Source: Winslowiella arboricola
GTDB taxonomy: Bacteria > Pseudomonadota > Gammaproteobacteria > Enterobacterales > Enterobacteriaceae
Direction of reading: 5' to 3'
Assembly (NCBI RefSeq): GCF_025527015.1
Contig: NZ_JAODIM010000042.1
Coordinates: forward strand, 1 to 64,000
Length of the DNA: 64,000 nucleotides
Under the pieces are notes generated by a model that was not told where the DNA came from, ran no database searches, and was given only the letters and a program-made list of their open reading frames with translations. A program made the translations under genes and the position numbers. Of this stretch, positions 28,137 to 36,139 are shown piece after piece. The stretch's first letter is position 1. Each line of letters starts with the position of its first letter.

Positions 28137-29302
28137 GCCTGATTCTGATTGACCGCGATTTAAAGCGAAATGAAAAACGCACCTCGGCGATTATCTGGAT
28201 CTCGACCGCCGCTTTAGTGCTGTTTCTGGTCTGGGCGCATTTTGCCATTCTCGATGAAGTGACGGTAGGCACCGGTAAAGTCACGCCCTCCACCCGTGCG
28301 CAGGTGATTGAAAGTCTCGATGGCGGCATCGTTGAGCAACTGAATGTGCATGAAGGGGATATTGTCGAGAAAGGGCAGGTGCTCGGACGGCTTGATCCGA
28401 CCCGTTTTCAGTCCAACTTTGGCGAAGCACAATCCAAAGCGCGCACCTTGCGCGCCTCAGCCGAGCGCCTGCGTTCAGAACTGACCGGTGCACCGCTGCA
28501 GTTCAGCGCCGAAACCTTGCAGGAGCCGGAGCTGGTGGCGCGTGAAACGCAGCTCTACCAGTCACGTCGCCGTAATCTGACGGAGACCGTCAGAAATCTG
28601 CAGCAGTCGATGAAGCTGGTACAGGATGAGCTGCGGATGACGCAGCCGCTGGTCGCCAAAGGCGCGGCCGGGCAGGTTGAAGTGATTCGTTTACAGCGCC
28701 AGGTGGCTGAGCTGCGCGGTAAGATCGATGAAGCGACCAACGACTATGCGGTGCGCGCGCGCGAAGAGCAGGTCAAGAATAACGCCGATCTTGATGCGCA
28801 GTTGCAGGTGCTGACCGGTAAGCAGGATCAGTTAAAACACGCGGTCCTCTATTCACCGGTACGCGGTATTGTCAAAGATATCCAGGTCACTACCGTTGGC
28901 GGCGTATTACAGCCGGGCGGCAAGCTGATGGAAATTGTGCCGCTTGAAGATCAGTTGCTGATTGAAACCCGCATCAATCCACGCGACATCGCCTATATCC
29001 GGCCAGGGCTGCCGGCGACGGTGAAGATCACCGCTTATGACTCGTCGATCTACGGCAATCTGACCGGCGATGTGGAAAGCGTGTCACCGGATACCCTGCA
29101 GGATGAGGTGAAACGTGATCAATACTACTATCGCATCTATGTGCGCACGCAGAAGGCCGAGTTAACTAACCGCGCCGGGCGCACCTTCCCGATTGTGCCG
29201 GGCATGGTCGCCAGTGTTGAAATTAAAACCGGTCAGAAATCCGTGATGGATTATCTGATTAAGCCGCTAAATAAAGTTAAAGAGTCGCTGCGCGAGCGGT
29301 AG
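28133..29302 (+). CDS. HlyD-family periplasmic adaptor of the adhesin T1SS (LapC-like)
   Basis: A 389-residue membrane-fusion protein with a short cytoplasmic N-terminus and one TM span at about residues 22-42 (IIWISTAALVLFLVWAHFAI). A biotinyl-lipoyl half-motif follows (VIESLDGGIVEQLNVHEGD), then long coiled-coil helices (about 95-245) and the second half (LYSPVRGIVKDIQVTTVGG). The C-terminal beta-barrel ends near FPIVPGMVASVEIKTG. It bridges the ABC exporter and the TolC-like duct. It is translationally coupled to the exporter gene and is the last gene of the operon. Confidence 0.93.
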   Translation: MSLILIDRDLKRNEKRTSAIIWISTAALVLFLVWAHFAILDEVTVGTGKVTPSTRAQVIESLDGGIVEQLNVHEGDIVEKGQVLGRLDPTRFQSNFGEAQSKARTLRASAERLRSELTGAPLQFSAETLQEPELVARETQLYQSRRRNLTETVRNLQQSMKLVQDELRMTQPLVAKGAAGQVEVIRLQRQVAELRGKIDEATNDYAVRAREEQVKNNADLDAQLQVLTGKQDQLKHAVLYSPVRGIVKDIQVTTVGGVLQPGGKLMEIVPLEDQLLIETRINPRDIAYIRPGLPATVKITAYDSSIYGNLTGDVESVSPDTLQDEVKRDQYYYRIYVRTQKAELTNRAGRTFPIVPGMVASVEIKTGQKSVMDYLIKPLNKVKESLRER

Positions 29303-29490
29303 TAAAGAGAACCAGCGATAATTGATGCGGCGATTATTTCCACAAAATAAATAAGTGGCGATAATTGCCGCTTATAAATGAACATTGCGTGCTAAAAGAG
29401 ACAAATAATGCGCTAATAAGCGGTGGTTATTTTTCGTGTGAAAAACAGGTTTACGTTTAATGACGATTAGATAATCAGCGGGAAACAGCC
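29303..29490. other. Spacer between T1SS operon and micF
   Basis: About 190 AT-rich bases. An imperfect dyad at about 29353-29377 (ATAAGTGGC/GCCGCTTAT arms) has no T-tract, so I see no convincing rightward terminator for the T1SS operon. Read-through would make RNA antisense to micF. Confidence 0.4.
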
Positions 29491-29587
29491 AAAAAAAATG
29501 CCGGACAAATAATGTCCGGCGGGAAATAACGGTATAACATCTCATTCGGGGTGAATGAAGGTAATAATCAAATAAAATGATGATAGC
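29491..29587 (-). ncRNA. micF: MicF regulatory sRNA
   Basis: Read on the minus strand from 29587, the transcript begins GCTATCATCATT, as in E. coli MicF. It keeps the TATT..ACC..TCATTCA pattern and ends in a terminator hairpin GCCGGAC-(7)-GTCCGGC followed by eight T residues at 29498-29491. Length is about 97 nt against 93 in E. coli. It sits divergently upstream of the ompC-type porin, the classical position. The GCTATCATCATT 5' end is the known seed for pairing with ompF mRNA. A -10-like TAGAAT lies just upstream on the minus strand. Confidence 0.9.
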
Positions 29588-29906
29588 GGGTACATTCTAT
29601 AACCTGATGGCAGAATATTTTTATCATTCAGTGCTTAAAATGTAATTTTATGTAATTGTATGATTTATAGCGATTAATTTGTTTTGATACATTAAGTGCT
29701 ATATTTTTAAGCTATGAGTGCTGTGTAAAAGTTCCGCGTAAATTACATTTTGCAATATGTATCTTTTACTTTGAAACAGTTTCGGAGATTCAGTAGCATT
29801 TTCCCGATAGCATATTAGTTGCCTCAAATTGACAATAGCTTGCCGGCTGAATTTTATACATTCAGCACGCAGTGGCAAATAAGGCACATAACTAGAGGGT
29901 AATAAA
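29588..29906. promoter_or_regulatory. Divergent micF/ompC control region
   Basis: About 320 AT-rich bases between the micF 5' end and the porin start. A TTGACA box at 29829-29834 followed after 17 bases by TTTTAT (29852-29857) is a plausible ompC promoter. OmpR sites are expected here from the family, but I cannot place them with confidence. Confidence 0.55.
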
Positions 29907-31010
29907 ATGAAACTTCGAGTTCTTTCCCTGATGGTCCCCGCGATGCTGATCGCCGGCTCAGCGGGTGCAGCAGAGATCTACAACAAAGACGGCAACAAAT
30001 TAGATCTCTTCGGTAAAGTCGACGGTTTGCACTATTTCTCCGATAACGACAGCAGCGATGGTGACCAGTCGTATGTTCGTTTCGGCTTCAAAGGTGAAAC
30101 GCAGATTTCTGACCAGCTTACCGGTTACGGTCAGTGGGAATACCAGGCGGCGCTGAACAACGCGGAGTCGCAAGGGACTGAAAACAGCTATACCCGTGTT
30201 GGATTTGCTGGTCTGAAATTCGGTGATGCGGGTTCTTTCGATTACGGTCGTAACTACGGCGTGGCTTACGATATCGGCGCATGGACCGACGTACTGCCAG
30301 AGTTCGGCGGCGATACCTACGGTGCGGACAACTATCTGTTCCAGCGTGGCAACGGCATGGCCACTTACCGCAACAACAACTTCTTTGGTCTGGTCGATGG
30401 CCTGAACTTTGCGGTTCAGTACCAGGGCAAAAATGGCAATGGCACCGAATCACCTAATGGCCGCGATGTTCTGGGTCAGAATGGCGATGGCTGGGGTCTC
30501 TCTACCACTTATGATCTGGGTTCTGGCTTCGGTATCGGTGCCGCAACCTTCTCATCTGATCGTACTAACGACCAGAATGCCCCGGGCGTGCTGGGCAGCG
30601 GTGATAAAGCAACGGCTTACACCGGTGGTCTGAAATATGACGCCAACAATATTTACCTGGCGGCGATGTACACCAAGTCCTGGAACGCTACCCGTTTCGG
30701 CAGCAGCGGTTCCGGCGCTTATGGTTATGCGGATAAAGCGGAAAACTGGGAACTGGTTGCGCAGTATCAGTTCGACTTCGGCCTGCGTCCTTCGCTGGCT
30801 TACGTCACCTCGCGCGGTACGGATGTTGAAGGTTATGGCAAACAGAACCTGAAAAAATACATCGACGTTGGCGCGACCTACTACTTCAACAAAAACATGT
30901 CCACTTATGTTGATTACCAGATCAATATGCTGGATGACAATCAGTTCACCCAGGATGCTGGTGTGAATACTGATGATATTGTGGCGCTGGGCCTGGTTTA
31001 CCAGTTCTGA
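29907..31010 (+). CDS. ompC: OmpC-type trimeric outer-membrane porin
   Basis: A 367-residue 16-stranded general porin. It has a signal peptide ([21 protein letters not shown], mature [19 protein letters not shown]), the L3 constriction motif PEFGGD, the [21 protein letters not shown] segment and a C-terminal ending ..VALGLVYQF with the terminal Phe needed for assembly by the Bam complex. GAGGG lies nine bases before the ATG. Neighbours micF (divergent upstream) and apbE (downstream, after an accessory insertion) support ompC rather than ompF. Expression is probably OmpR-controlled. Confidence 0.95.
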   Translation: MKLRVLSLMVPAMLIAGSAGAAEIYNKDGNKLDLFGKVDGLHYFSDNDSSDGDQSYVRFGFKGETQISDQLTGYGQWEYQAALNNAESQGTENSYTRVGFAGLKFGDAGSFDYGRNYGVAYDIGAWTDVLPEFGGDTYGADNYLFQRGNGMATYRNNNFFGLVDGLNFAVQYQGKNGNGTESPNGRDVLGQNGDGWGLSTTYDLGSGFGIGAATFSSDRTNDQNAPGVLGSGDKATAYTGGLKYDANNIYLAAMYTKSWNATRFGSSGSGAYGYADKAENWELVAQYQFDFGLRPSLAYVTSRGTDVEGYGKQNLKKYIDVGATYYFNKNMSTYVDYQINMLDDNQFTQDAGVNTDDIVALGLVYQF

Positions 31011-31017
31011 GTGTCAA

Positions 31018-31050
31018 CGGGGGCGTAGCAGTACGCTCCCGCTATTTTCT
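31018..31050 (+). terminator. Terminator after ompC
   Basis: GGGGGCGT (31019-31026) pairs with ACGCTCCC (31033-31040) with one G-T wobble, followed by a mixed T-rich tail, nine bases after the porin stop. Confidence 0.6.
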
Positions 31051-31304
31051 CTTCTTCTGCACCACTCCTCCTGCTGACTCTTCATCTTCGCTCTCCCCGG
31101 TAGCGGCCTGTTAATTTGTGACAAAATAATTGATTTTTTAATTATAACATTATGATTTTCAATCGATAATGCTATCAACTTCGCAATGTATAAAGTTAAG
31201 AATTTACACGGAATTCTCCAGGGATTAACTTTGTGTCGCAGTGTTAATTTTATTACGTTAAAAATGACAGAACACTGGGCTTGATGATGAAAACTAAAGC
31301 TGAA

Positions 31305-31331
31305 ATACTAATAGTTATTAACTGATAGTAT
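31305..31331. promoter_or_regulatory. Autoregulatory operator of the ParDE-type pair
   Basis: A 27-bp dyad: ATACTA and AGTTA on the left mirror TAACT and TAGTAT on the right, with only two mismatched base pairs outside the centre. It ends 17 bases before the antitoxin start codon, where a ribbon-helix-helix antitoxin would be expected to repress its own promoter. Confidence 0.7.
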
Positions 31332-31348
31332 CGAGCCGGAGGAATATC

Positions 31349-31612
31349 ATGACAACCAGCGTTGCGCTTAGCACTCATTTCGAGGATTTTATCCGCGAAC
31401 AGATTGATAGCGGTCGTTATAACAATGTCAGTGAAGTCATACGCGCTGGTCTGCGGGCGCTGGAAGAGAGAGAACAACAAAGGAAGCTGGAAGCGCTGCG
31501 GGTTGCGGTTGATGCAGGGATAAACAGTGGCAAAGGTCGGAGTGCTGAAGACGTTTTCGATCGCCTGTCAGAGAAATATCGCCAGATAGCAGAGAACGGA
31601 AGCAATAAATGA
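31349..31612 (+). CDS. ParD/CC2985-family antitoxin
   Basis: An 87-residue antitoxin of a type II toxin-antitoxin pair. The N-terminal ribbon-helix-helix (TSVALSTHFEDFIREQI then NNVSEVIRAGLRALEERE) binds DNA as a dimer, and the charged C-terminal tail (SAEDVFDRLSEKYRQIA) would wrap the toxin. A strong GGAGGA sits six bases before the ATG. The last codons overlap the toxin start by four bases (ATGA), coupling their translation. Confidence 0.9.
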   Translation: MTTSVALSTHFEDFIREQIDSGRYNNVSEVIRAGLRALEEREQQRKLEALRVAVDAGINSGKGRSAEDVFDRLSEKYRQIAENGSNK

Positions 31613-31893
31613 AACTCAATATCTCACCGTTAGCGGAGCAGGATATCGAAGCTATTGGTGACTATATTGCACAGGATAATCCGCAAAGAGCATTGAGCTT
31701 CACCGGAGAGCTTTATCAGCAGTGCTGCCTGATCGGCGAAACGCCGCAGCTCTACCGCGAGCGGCCTGAACTGGGAAAACAGGTCAGGAGCTGTGCTTAT
31801 GGTCGCTATCTTATTCTTTTCAGTTCAGGTGAGACAGAAGTACGAATCGAACGCGTTCTGCATGGCGCCCGTGATATCAGCGATCTTTTCTGA
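31609..31893 (+). CDS. ParE-family toxin
   Basis: A 94-residue RelE/ParE-superfamily toxin. It shows ISPLAEQDIEAIGDYIA at the start, the YRERPELGKQVRSCAYGRYLILF core and the C-terminal VLHGARDI typical of ParE. ParE toxins usually poison DNA gyrase; the RelE relatives cut mRNA. It overlaps its antitoxin gene by four bases. The pair lies in an insertion between ompC and apbE. Confidence 0.9.
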   Translation: MKLNISPLAEQDIEAIGDYIAQDNPQRALSFTGELYQQCCLIGETPQLYRERPELGKQVRSCAYGRYLILFSSGETEVRIERVLHGARDISDLF

Positions 31894-31913
31894 AATGGCT
31901 CGTTGCCGCCCGT

Positions 31914-32480
31914 CTATCGCCCCAGTATCGCCCCCAGCGTCTCGCCCAGCAGTAAAACCGTTCGCTCAATATCTTTACCCATCTGCACCTGCACAATCGC
32001 GCCATCCACTAAGAATGCTACTATCTCCGCCCGGCTCTGTTGCTCTGCGGGTAAATACGCGGCAATCACTGCGCACATCGCCTGTTTATGCTGCTGCACG
32101 ATTGCTAACGCTTCTGGCAGCGTATCGGCCAGTTCGGTTGCGGCATTGATAAAGGCGCAGCCGCGAAAATCGGGCTGTTGAAACCAGCTGTGTAGCGCTG
32201 CCGCTAATGCCCGTGCAGGATTTTTTTCGCCATTTTCTGCCGCCAGCGCCTGTTGAAAAGCGGCGATCCAGCGCTGATGGCGCACCTGTAAAAAAGCCAA
32301 AACCAGATCGTTTTTCGCCGGGAAATGACGATAGAAGGTCACTTTAGTGACGCCAGCAGCGGCGATAATCTTATCGACTCCGGTCGCGCGAATACCGTCC
32401 TGATAGAACAGGCGACAGGCGCTGGCAACAATTCGATCGCGGGCGCTGGCTTGTGCATCAAAGGGTTCAGAGATCAGCAT
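31914..32480 (-). CDS. TetR/AcrR-family transcriptional repressor
   Basis: A 188-residue regulator. The N-terminal helix-turn-helix reads [48 protein letters not shown], summarised as two helices plus the [10 protein letters not shown] recognition helix, and the remainder is a helical ligand domain containing [11 protein letters not shown]. The frame runs 21 codons further upstream, but the ATG at 32480 has GAGGAA six bases before it, and the longer start would put the first operator inside the gene. It is divergent from an NTF2-like gene, with two matched palindromes in the 90-bp gap, so it very likely represses both itself and that gene. Confidence 0.88.
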   Translation of the reverse strand: MLISEPFDAQASARDRIVASACRLFYQDGIRATGVDKIIAAAGVTKVTFYRHFPAKNDLVLAFLQVRHQRWIAAFQQALAAENGEKNPARALAAALHSWFQQPDFRGCAFINAATELADTLPEALAIVQQHKQAMCAVIAAYLPAEQQSRAEIVAFLVDGAIVQVQMGKDIERTVLLLGETLGAILGR

Positions 32481-32498
32481 CGGGTTCCTCAAATGGGG

Positions 32499-32516
32499 GT
32501 AGACAACTCTGTCTAC
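32499..32516. promoter_or_regulatory. TetR operator 1
   Basis: Perfect palindrome GTAGACA-ACTC-TGTCTAC between the divergent tetR-like and NTF2-like genes. It shares both seven-base arms with operator 2, 37 bp away centre to centre. Confidence 0.8.
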
Positions 32517-32535
32517 ATACGGCAGAGTAATACAG

Positions 32536-32553
32536 GTAGACAATCTTGTCTAC
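32536..32553. promoter_or_regulatory. TetR operator 2
   Basis: Perfect palindrome GTAGACAA-TC-TTGTCTAC located 17 bases upstream of the NTF2-like start codon. The duplicated arms argue that one dimeric regulator, probably the adjacent TetR protein, binds both sites. Confidence 0.8.
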
Positions 32554-32570
32554 TTCCTTCAGGAGGCCAT

Positions 32571-33029
32571 ATGTCATTAGTTCCCCCGTTTGATAGCGCC
32601 AGCGCCAGCAAAAAAGTGCGTATGGCCGAGGATGCGTGGAATTCACGCGATCCACAACGTGTCGCCCAGGTGTATGCGCCGGACACCCGCTGGCGTAATC
32701 GTGCTGAATTTATCAATGGTCGTGATCAGGTTGTCGCTTTTCTGACAAATAAGTGGGTGAAAGAGCATCAATATCGTCTAATTAAACAGTTGTGGGCCTG
32801 TAGCGAAGATGTGATTGCGGTGCGTTTTGCCTATGAATGGCATGACGACAGCGGCAACTGGTTTCGCAGCTATGGCAATGAAAACTGGCGTTTTAATCAG
32901 CAAGGCCTAATGACGGAGCGTTTCGCCAGCATTAATGATTTGCCGATTCAGCCGGACGAGCGTCTGTTTCACTGGCCGCTGGGACGTCGCCCTGATGAAC
33001 ATCCAGGCTTAAGTGAGCTGGGTTGTTAG
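32571..33029 (+). CDS. NTF2-like/DUF1348 family protein
   Basis: A 152-residue SnoaL/NTF2-fold protein: [55 protein letters not shown] and [20 protein letters not shown] are typical of DUF1348. AGGAGG six bases before the ATG at 32571 fixes the start; the frame is open further upstream but without a better site. Function in the family is unclear. Divergent control by the TetR regulator implies that it responds to a small molecule, perhaps in detoxification. Confidence 0.85.
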   Translation: MSLVPPFDSASASKKVRMAEDAWNSRDPQRVAQVYAPDTRWRNRAEFINGRDQVVAFLTNKWVKEHQYRLIKQLWACSEDVIAVRFAYEWHDDSGNWFRSYGNENWRFNQQGLMTERFASINDLPIQPDERLFHWPLGRRPDEHPGLSELGC

Positions 33030-33036
33030 TGCTCAG

Positions 33037-33056
33037 CTCTGCCGCCAGCGGCAGAG
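33037..33056. terminator. Hairpin between convergent genes
   Basis: CTCTGCCG and CGGCAGAG form a perfect eight-base stem with a four-base loop between the convergent NTF2-like and ABC ATPase genes. No T-tract follows on either strand, so termination is probable but unproven. Confidence 0.5.
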
Positions 33057-33067
33057 TCTGAAATCGT

Positions 33068-33856
33068 TTAGCCTGCTGCCATTTCGCGTTTAAATACTGC
33101 CAGCGTATGGGCTTTGACGCGAATAAACTCCGGATCGCTCATTGCTTCCGCCCCGCGTGGGCGCGGCAGCGTAAAGGGTACAATTTCGGCGACGCTGGTG
33201 GGGCGCCGGGTCAGCAACAGAATCTCGTCGGCGAGAAATACCGCATCTTCCAGGTCATGAGAGACAATCAGCATGGTCACGCCAGTGGCCTGCTGCACTT
33301 CCTGCAGCTTGTCGCGAATAAACAGCGTCATTTCAAAATCGAGCGCGGAGAAGGGCTCATCGAGAAACATTACTTCCGGGCCGGGCGCCAGCGCACGCAT
33401 AATACAGACCGTTTGCTGCTGCCCACCCGACAGCTCGTACGGATAACGCTGCAGATCAAAACGAATATCAAACATCTCCGCCAGTTCCTGCACTCGCGCC
33501 TGTACCGCTGCTTTTTTCATGCCACGGCGTACCAGCGGATAAGCGATATTTTTCCATGCGCTCATCCACGGAAACAGCGCTTCACGATAGTTTTGAAAGA
33601 CATAGCCAATGGTGGTTTCGGCCAGGGTTTTGCCATCAAACAGCACTTCGCCACGATCAAGCGGGATCAGCCCGGCCACCATATTCATCAGCGTCGATTT
33701 ACCGCAACCGTTTGGGCCGAATATTGAGACAATTTTGCCTTTTGGCAGGTCAAGATTGAGATCCTGATAGAGCGGCTGGCCGGCAAAAGATTTATACAGG
33801 CCGCGAATGGTGACGTGGGTGTTGCTGGCGGGATAGATCATTTCCGTTGTCGTCAT
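33068..33856 (-). CDS. ABC importer ATPase, nitrate/sulfonate/taurine family (SsuB/TauB-like)
   Basis: A 262-residue ATPase with Walker A FGPNGCGKST, Q-loop VFQNYREALFPWMS (the ALFPW form is typical of SsuB/TauB/NrtD), signature LSGGQQQTV, Walker B EVMFLDEPFSALD and H-loop VSHDLEDA. It energises uptake through the permease encoded just upstream. Its start overlaps the permease stop by four bases (ATGA). It is last in a binding protein-permease-ATPase operon. Substrate is unknown; sulfonates, pyrimidine precursors and other small ligands use this family. Confidence 0.9.
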   Translation of the reverse strand: MTTTEMIYPASNTHVTIRGLYKSFAGQPLYQDLNLDLPKGKIVSIFGPNGCGKSTLMNMVAGLIPLDRGEVLFDGKTLAETTIGYVFQNYREALFPWMSAWKNIAYPLVRRGMKKAAVQARVQELAEMFDIRFDLQRYPYELSGGQQQTVCIMRALAPGPEVMFLDEPFSALDFEMTLFIRDKLQEVQQATGVTMLIVSHDLEDAVFLADEILLLTRRPTSVAEIVPFTLPRPRGAEAMSDPEFIRVKAHTLAVFKREMAAG

Positions 33857-34617
33857 GCTTTGCCACTCCAGTGGACGAAACTTTTCTCAATCAGCAGAAA
33901 AACCAGATTCAGCAGATAGCCGAAAGCACCGGTAATCAGAATCGAAGCGTACATATCTTTGATATTAAATACCTGCTGGGCGTCGATAATGCGGTGTCCC
34001 AGCCCGGTTTCGGAACCGATAAACATCTCGGCGACTATTACGATCACCAGCGCCATGGACACGCCGGTACGCAGGCCGACAAAGGTCTGCGCCAGACTCT
34101 CCATCAGCATAATATCTTTAAAAATATGCCAGCGCGAAATCCCCATCACCTGCGCCGCCATCAGCCGGGTCTTTTTCGCGTTCATTACGCCATAGGCGCT
34201 GTTAAACAGGATCACCAGCACCGCGGCAAAGGCGGCAATTGCAATTTTATTGGCGTCGGTGATGCCAAAAATCAACATAAACAGCGGAATCAGCGCTGAT
34301 GAAGGGGTAGAGCGAAAGAAGTCGATCAGAAACTCGACGCTGCGATAAACCTTTTCGCTGCTGCCCAGGACGATGCCCAGCGGCACGCCAATTACCGCGG
34401 CAAAAGCGAACGCCATCAGCGTGCGATACAGCGTGGCGCCGATATCCTGCATCATGCTGGCGTCGCCCGGCATCGAAAACAGATAGCTCAGGGTTTCGCC
34501 CGGCGAAGGCAGCAGCACCGGGTTAAGCCATTTGGCGCTTACCGCCGTTTGCCAGAACAAAAACAGGGCAACCGGGCCGATAAACGGCAGCAGGCGACGT
34601 GACCAGCGTGATGACAT
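33853..34617 (-). CDS. ABC importer permease (SsuC/TauC-like)
   Basis: A 254-residue BPD-transport permease with about six spans. It contains the coupling motif region AAQVMGISRWHIFKDIMLMESLAQTF (EAA loop, here shortened to key residues) and TGVSMALVIVIVAEMF. The ATG at 34617 is chosen because GGAGG lies four to five bases upstream; the frame opens 13 codons earlier without such a site. It is translationally coupled to the downstream ATPase gene. Confidence 0.88.
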   Translation of the reverse strand: MSSRWSRRLLPFIGPVALFLFWQTAVSAKWLNPVLLPSPGETLSYLFSMPGDASMMQDIGATLYRTLMAFAFAAVIGVPLGIVLGSSEKVYRSVEFLIDFFRSTPSSALIPLFMLIFGITDANKIAIAAFAAVLVILFNSAYGVMNAKKTRLMAAQVMGISRWHIFKDIMLMESLAQTFVGLRTGVSMALVIVIVAEMFIGSETGLGHRIIDAQQVFNIKDMYASILITGAFGYLLNLVFLLIEKSFVHWSGKA

Positions 34618-34627
34618 AGAACCTCCG

Positions 34628-35647
34628 TCAGGCGTGATAGATAATATTGGCAACATCTACCGGCTGGCGGAAAATTTTGCGCTCGCTAAACACATCATAA
34701 AATTTCTGGAACCACTGCAGATTGTCGCCATTAAGCTGGTCGTACATCACAAAGCCCGGCAGCGGCACCTCTTTCACCAGTGCTGGCTCAATGCTGGTAT
34801 AGCCCGCAACGTTTTCGCGCGCGGCATCCGGGTTTTGCTGAATAAATTCCACCGCTTTGCCATAAGCGGCGATAAAGGCTTTGGCCTGCGCGTTTTCACT
34901 ACTGATAAAACTGCTGGTCAGCGCGGCAGCGCCGCCAAACCATGGCGCAGCGGCATCACCCAGCACATATCGGGAAATTACGCCGGTTTCCAGTACCCGC
35001 GCCAGTCCCTTCAGGCGTCCGACGGTGCCAGTGGGTTCGAGGGTATAGACGCCATCGATTTGTCCGGCAGCAAGGGCAGGGGCGTGCTGGCCGACCGGCA
35101 ACTCCATTACCTGTGGTGCGCTAAAACCATTTTTTTCCAGAATGATCTTTGCCATGGTGACATTCTGAATGCCGGGGCCGCAGGCAATTTTTTTACCTTT
35201 CAGTTCTGCGATGCTTTGTACTGTGCTATTGAGTGGCACCAAAAACTCATCCAGCACCATGGTTTTATTGGACGGGTTGGCGCAGATAATCTTAAACAGG
35301 CCCGGACTGGTGATTTCGCCCAGTCCGAGTGCGCCGGTGGCGGTACCGTTGGCGCAGCCGTGAATGCGGCCGGTAATCATCGACTCGACAACTTGTTGTG
35401 CGCTGGCGAACTTCACCGCTTTAACGTTGAGTCCGGCCTGCTTAAACAGTCCGCGCTCGACGCCAACATACAGCGGTAAGCCGCCGACAATCGGCCAGTA
35501 GCCGATGCGAATCTCTTCTTCGGCGGCGAAGGCCAGCTGGCTGCCGAGCATACCTTCCAGCGCCACGCCACCAAGAGTCAGGGCGGAGTACTTCATCAGG
35601 CGGCGGCGTAACAGATCAATATTTACCGTTTTTTTATTTTCGCTCAT
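34628..35647 (-). CDS. ABC importer periplasmic binding protein, NMT1/SsuA-like, Tat-type leader
   Basis: A 339-residue solute-binding protein. The leader has a twin-arginine stretch (LLRRRLMKYSALTLGG) then AFAAEEE, suggesting Tat export, which is less usual for this family. The mature part starts EIRIGYWPIVGGLPLYVG and includes GQIDGVYTLEPTG, as in NMT1/NrtA/SsuA proteins. The start at 35647 has GGGAG about eight bases upstream; the frame extends 11 codons further. The stop lies 10 bases before the permease start, so the three genes form one operon. Confidence 0.88.
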   Translation of the reverse strand: MSENKKTVNIDLLRRRLMKYSALTLGGVALEGMLGSQLAFAAEEEIRIGYWPIVGGLPLYVGVERGLFKQAGLNVKAVKFASAQQVVESMITGRIHGCANGTATGALGLGEITSPGLFKIICANPSNKTMVLDEFLVPLNSTVQSIAELKGKKIACGPGIQNVTMAKIILEKNGFSAPQVMELPVGQHAPALAAGQIDGVYTLEPTGTVGRLKGLARVLETGVISRYVLGDAAAPWFGGAAALTSSFISSENAQAKAFIAAYGKAVEFIQQNPDAARENVAGYTSIEPALVKEVPLPGFVMYDQLNGDNLQWFQKFYDVFSERKIFRQPVDVANIIYHA

Positions 35648-35679
35648 AGCCAGCTCCCGGCTGCAGAATGTTAAGGTCA

Positions 35680-35691
35680 CTTGTATACAAG
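35680..35691. promoter_or_regulatory. Palindromic operator upstream of ABC importer operon
   Basis: CTTGTATACAAG is a perfect 12-bp palindrome 32 bases before the binding-protein start. TTGTATACAA-type sites are common for GntR-family regulators. No GntR gene is present nearby, so the regulator would be encoded elsewhere. Confidence 0.5.
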
Positions 35692-35821
35692 ATGAAAAAC
35701 ATTAAGCAGAAGTTGTGCCAGGTTTACTGTATGCGCTGTATAAGGGATTGATGGCTGGCGGATACGATGCTGGCATCGCTTTGGTGCAGGCTGTTCCGTG
35801 ATGGTGCTTGCGCACGGTGAT

Positions 35822-35848
35822 CAAAAAAGCCCCGATAAACGGGGCCTT
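35822..35848 (-). terminator. Terminator of the 36-residue peptide gene
   Basis: On the minus strand GCCCCG-(5)-CGGGGC forms a strong stem followed by six T residues. It begins 12 bases after the stop of the small gene and points the same way. Confidence 0.8.
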
Positions 35849-35857
35849 AATGGAATG

Positions 35858-35968
35858 CTAGCGATGGCGTTGGCGGGTAAGAGTTTTAGCTCGAGTCTGT
35901 TTATAATATCTTTGGCCTGTGTAAATCACCAGACCAATCAGCACTACGAGGAGCACGATATTTTGCAT
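35858..35968 (-). CDS. Small single-span membrane protein (36 aa), unrecognised
   Basis: A 36-codon gene: M-Q-N, then a hydrophobic span IVLLVVLIGLVIYT, then a basic tail (GQRYYKQTRAKTLTRQRHR). This is the layout of a small inner-membrane protein with its C-terminus in the cytoplasm. AAAGGAG sits seven bases before the ATG, and an intrinsic terminator follows 12 bases after the stop, so it looks like an independent unit. I do not recognise the family. It lies between the accessory ABC operon and apbE. Confidence 0.7.
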   Translation of the reverse strand: MQNIVLLVVLIGLVIYTGQRYYKQTRAKTLTRQRHR

Positions 35969-36139
35969 ATAAGTCTCCTTTATAGCTTGTTGTCATACGC
36001 AAATAGCTTGAGTGAGATCGCTGTCTCGGGCAACCATTCTGGGCAGACGAAGCGCCGGGGTCAAGGGGGTGTTGGCTGATTTACAAATGCTTTAACTGCG
36101 GTAATTTTTGTTAACAAAGAGCAACAATAGGGAAATAGT

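Noticed and set aside
31253-31480. Minus-strand ORF of 75 codons across the toxin-antitoxin promoter
   Set aside because: It overlaps the operator and the antitoxin gene and shows no domain or start signal.
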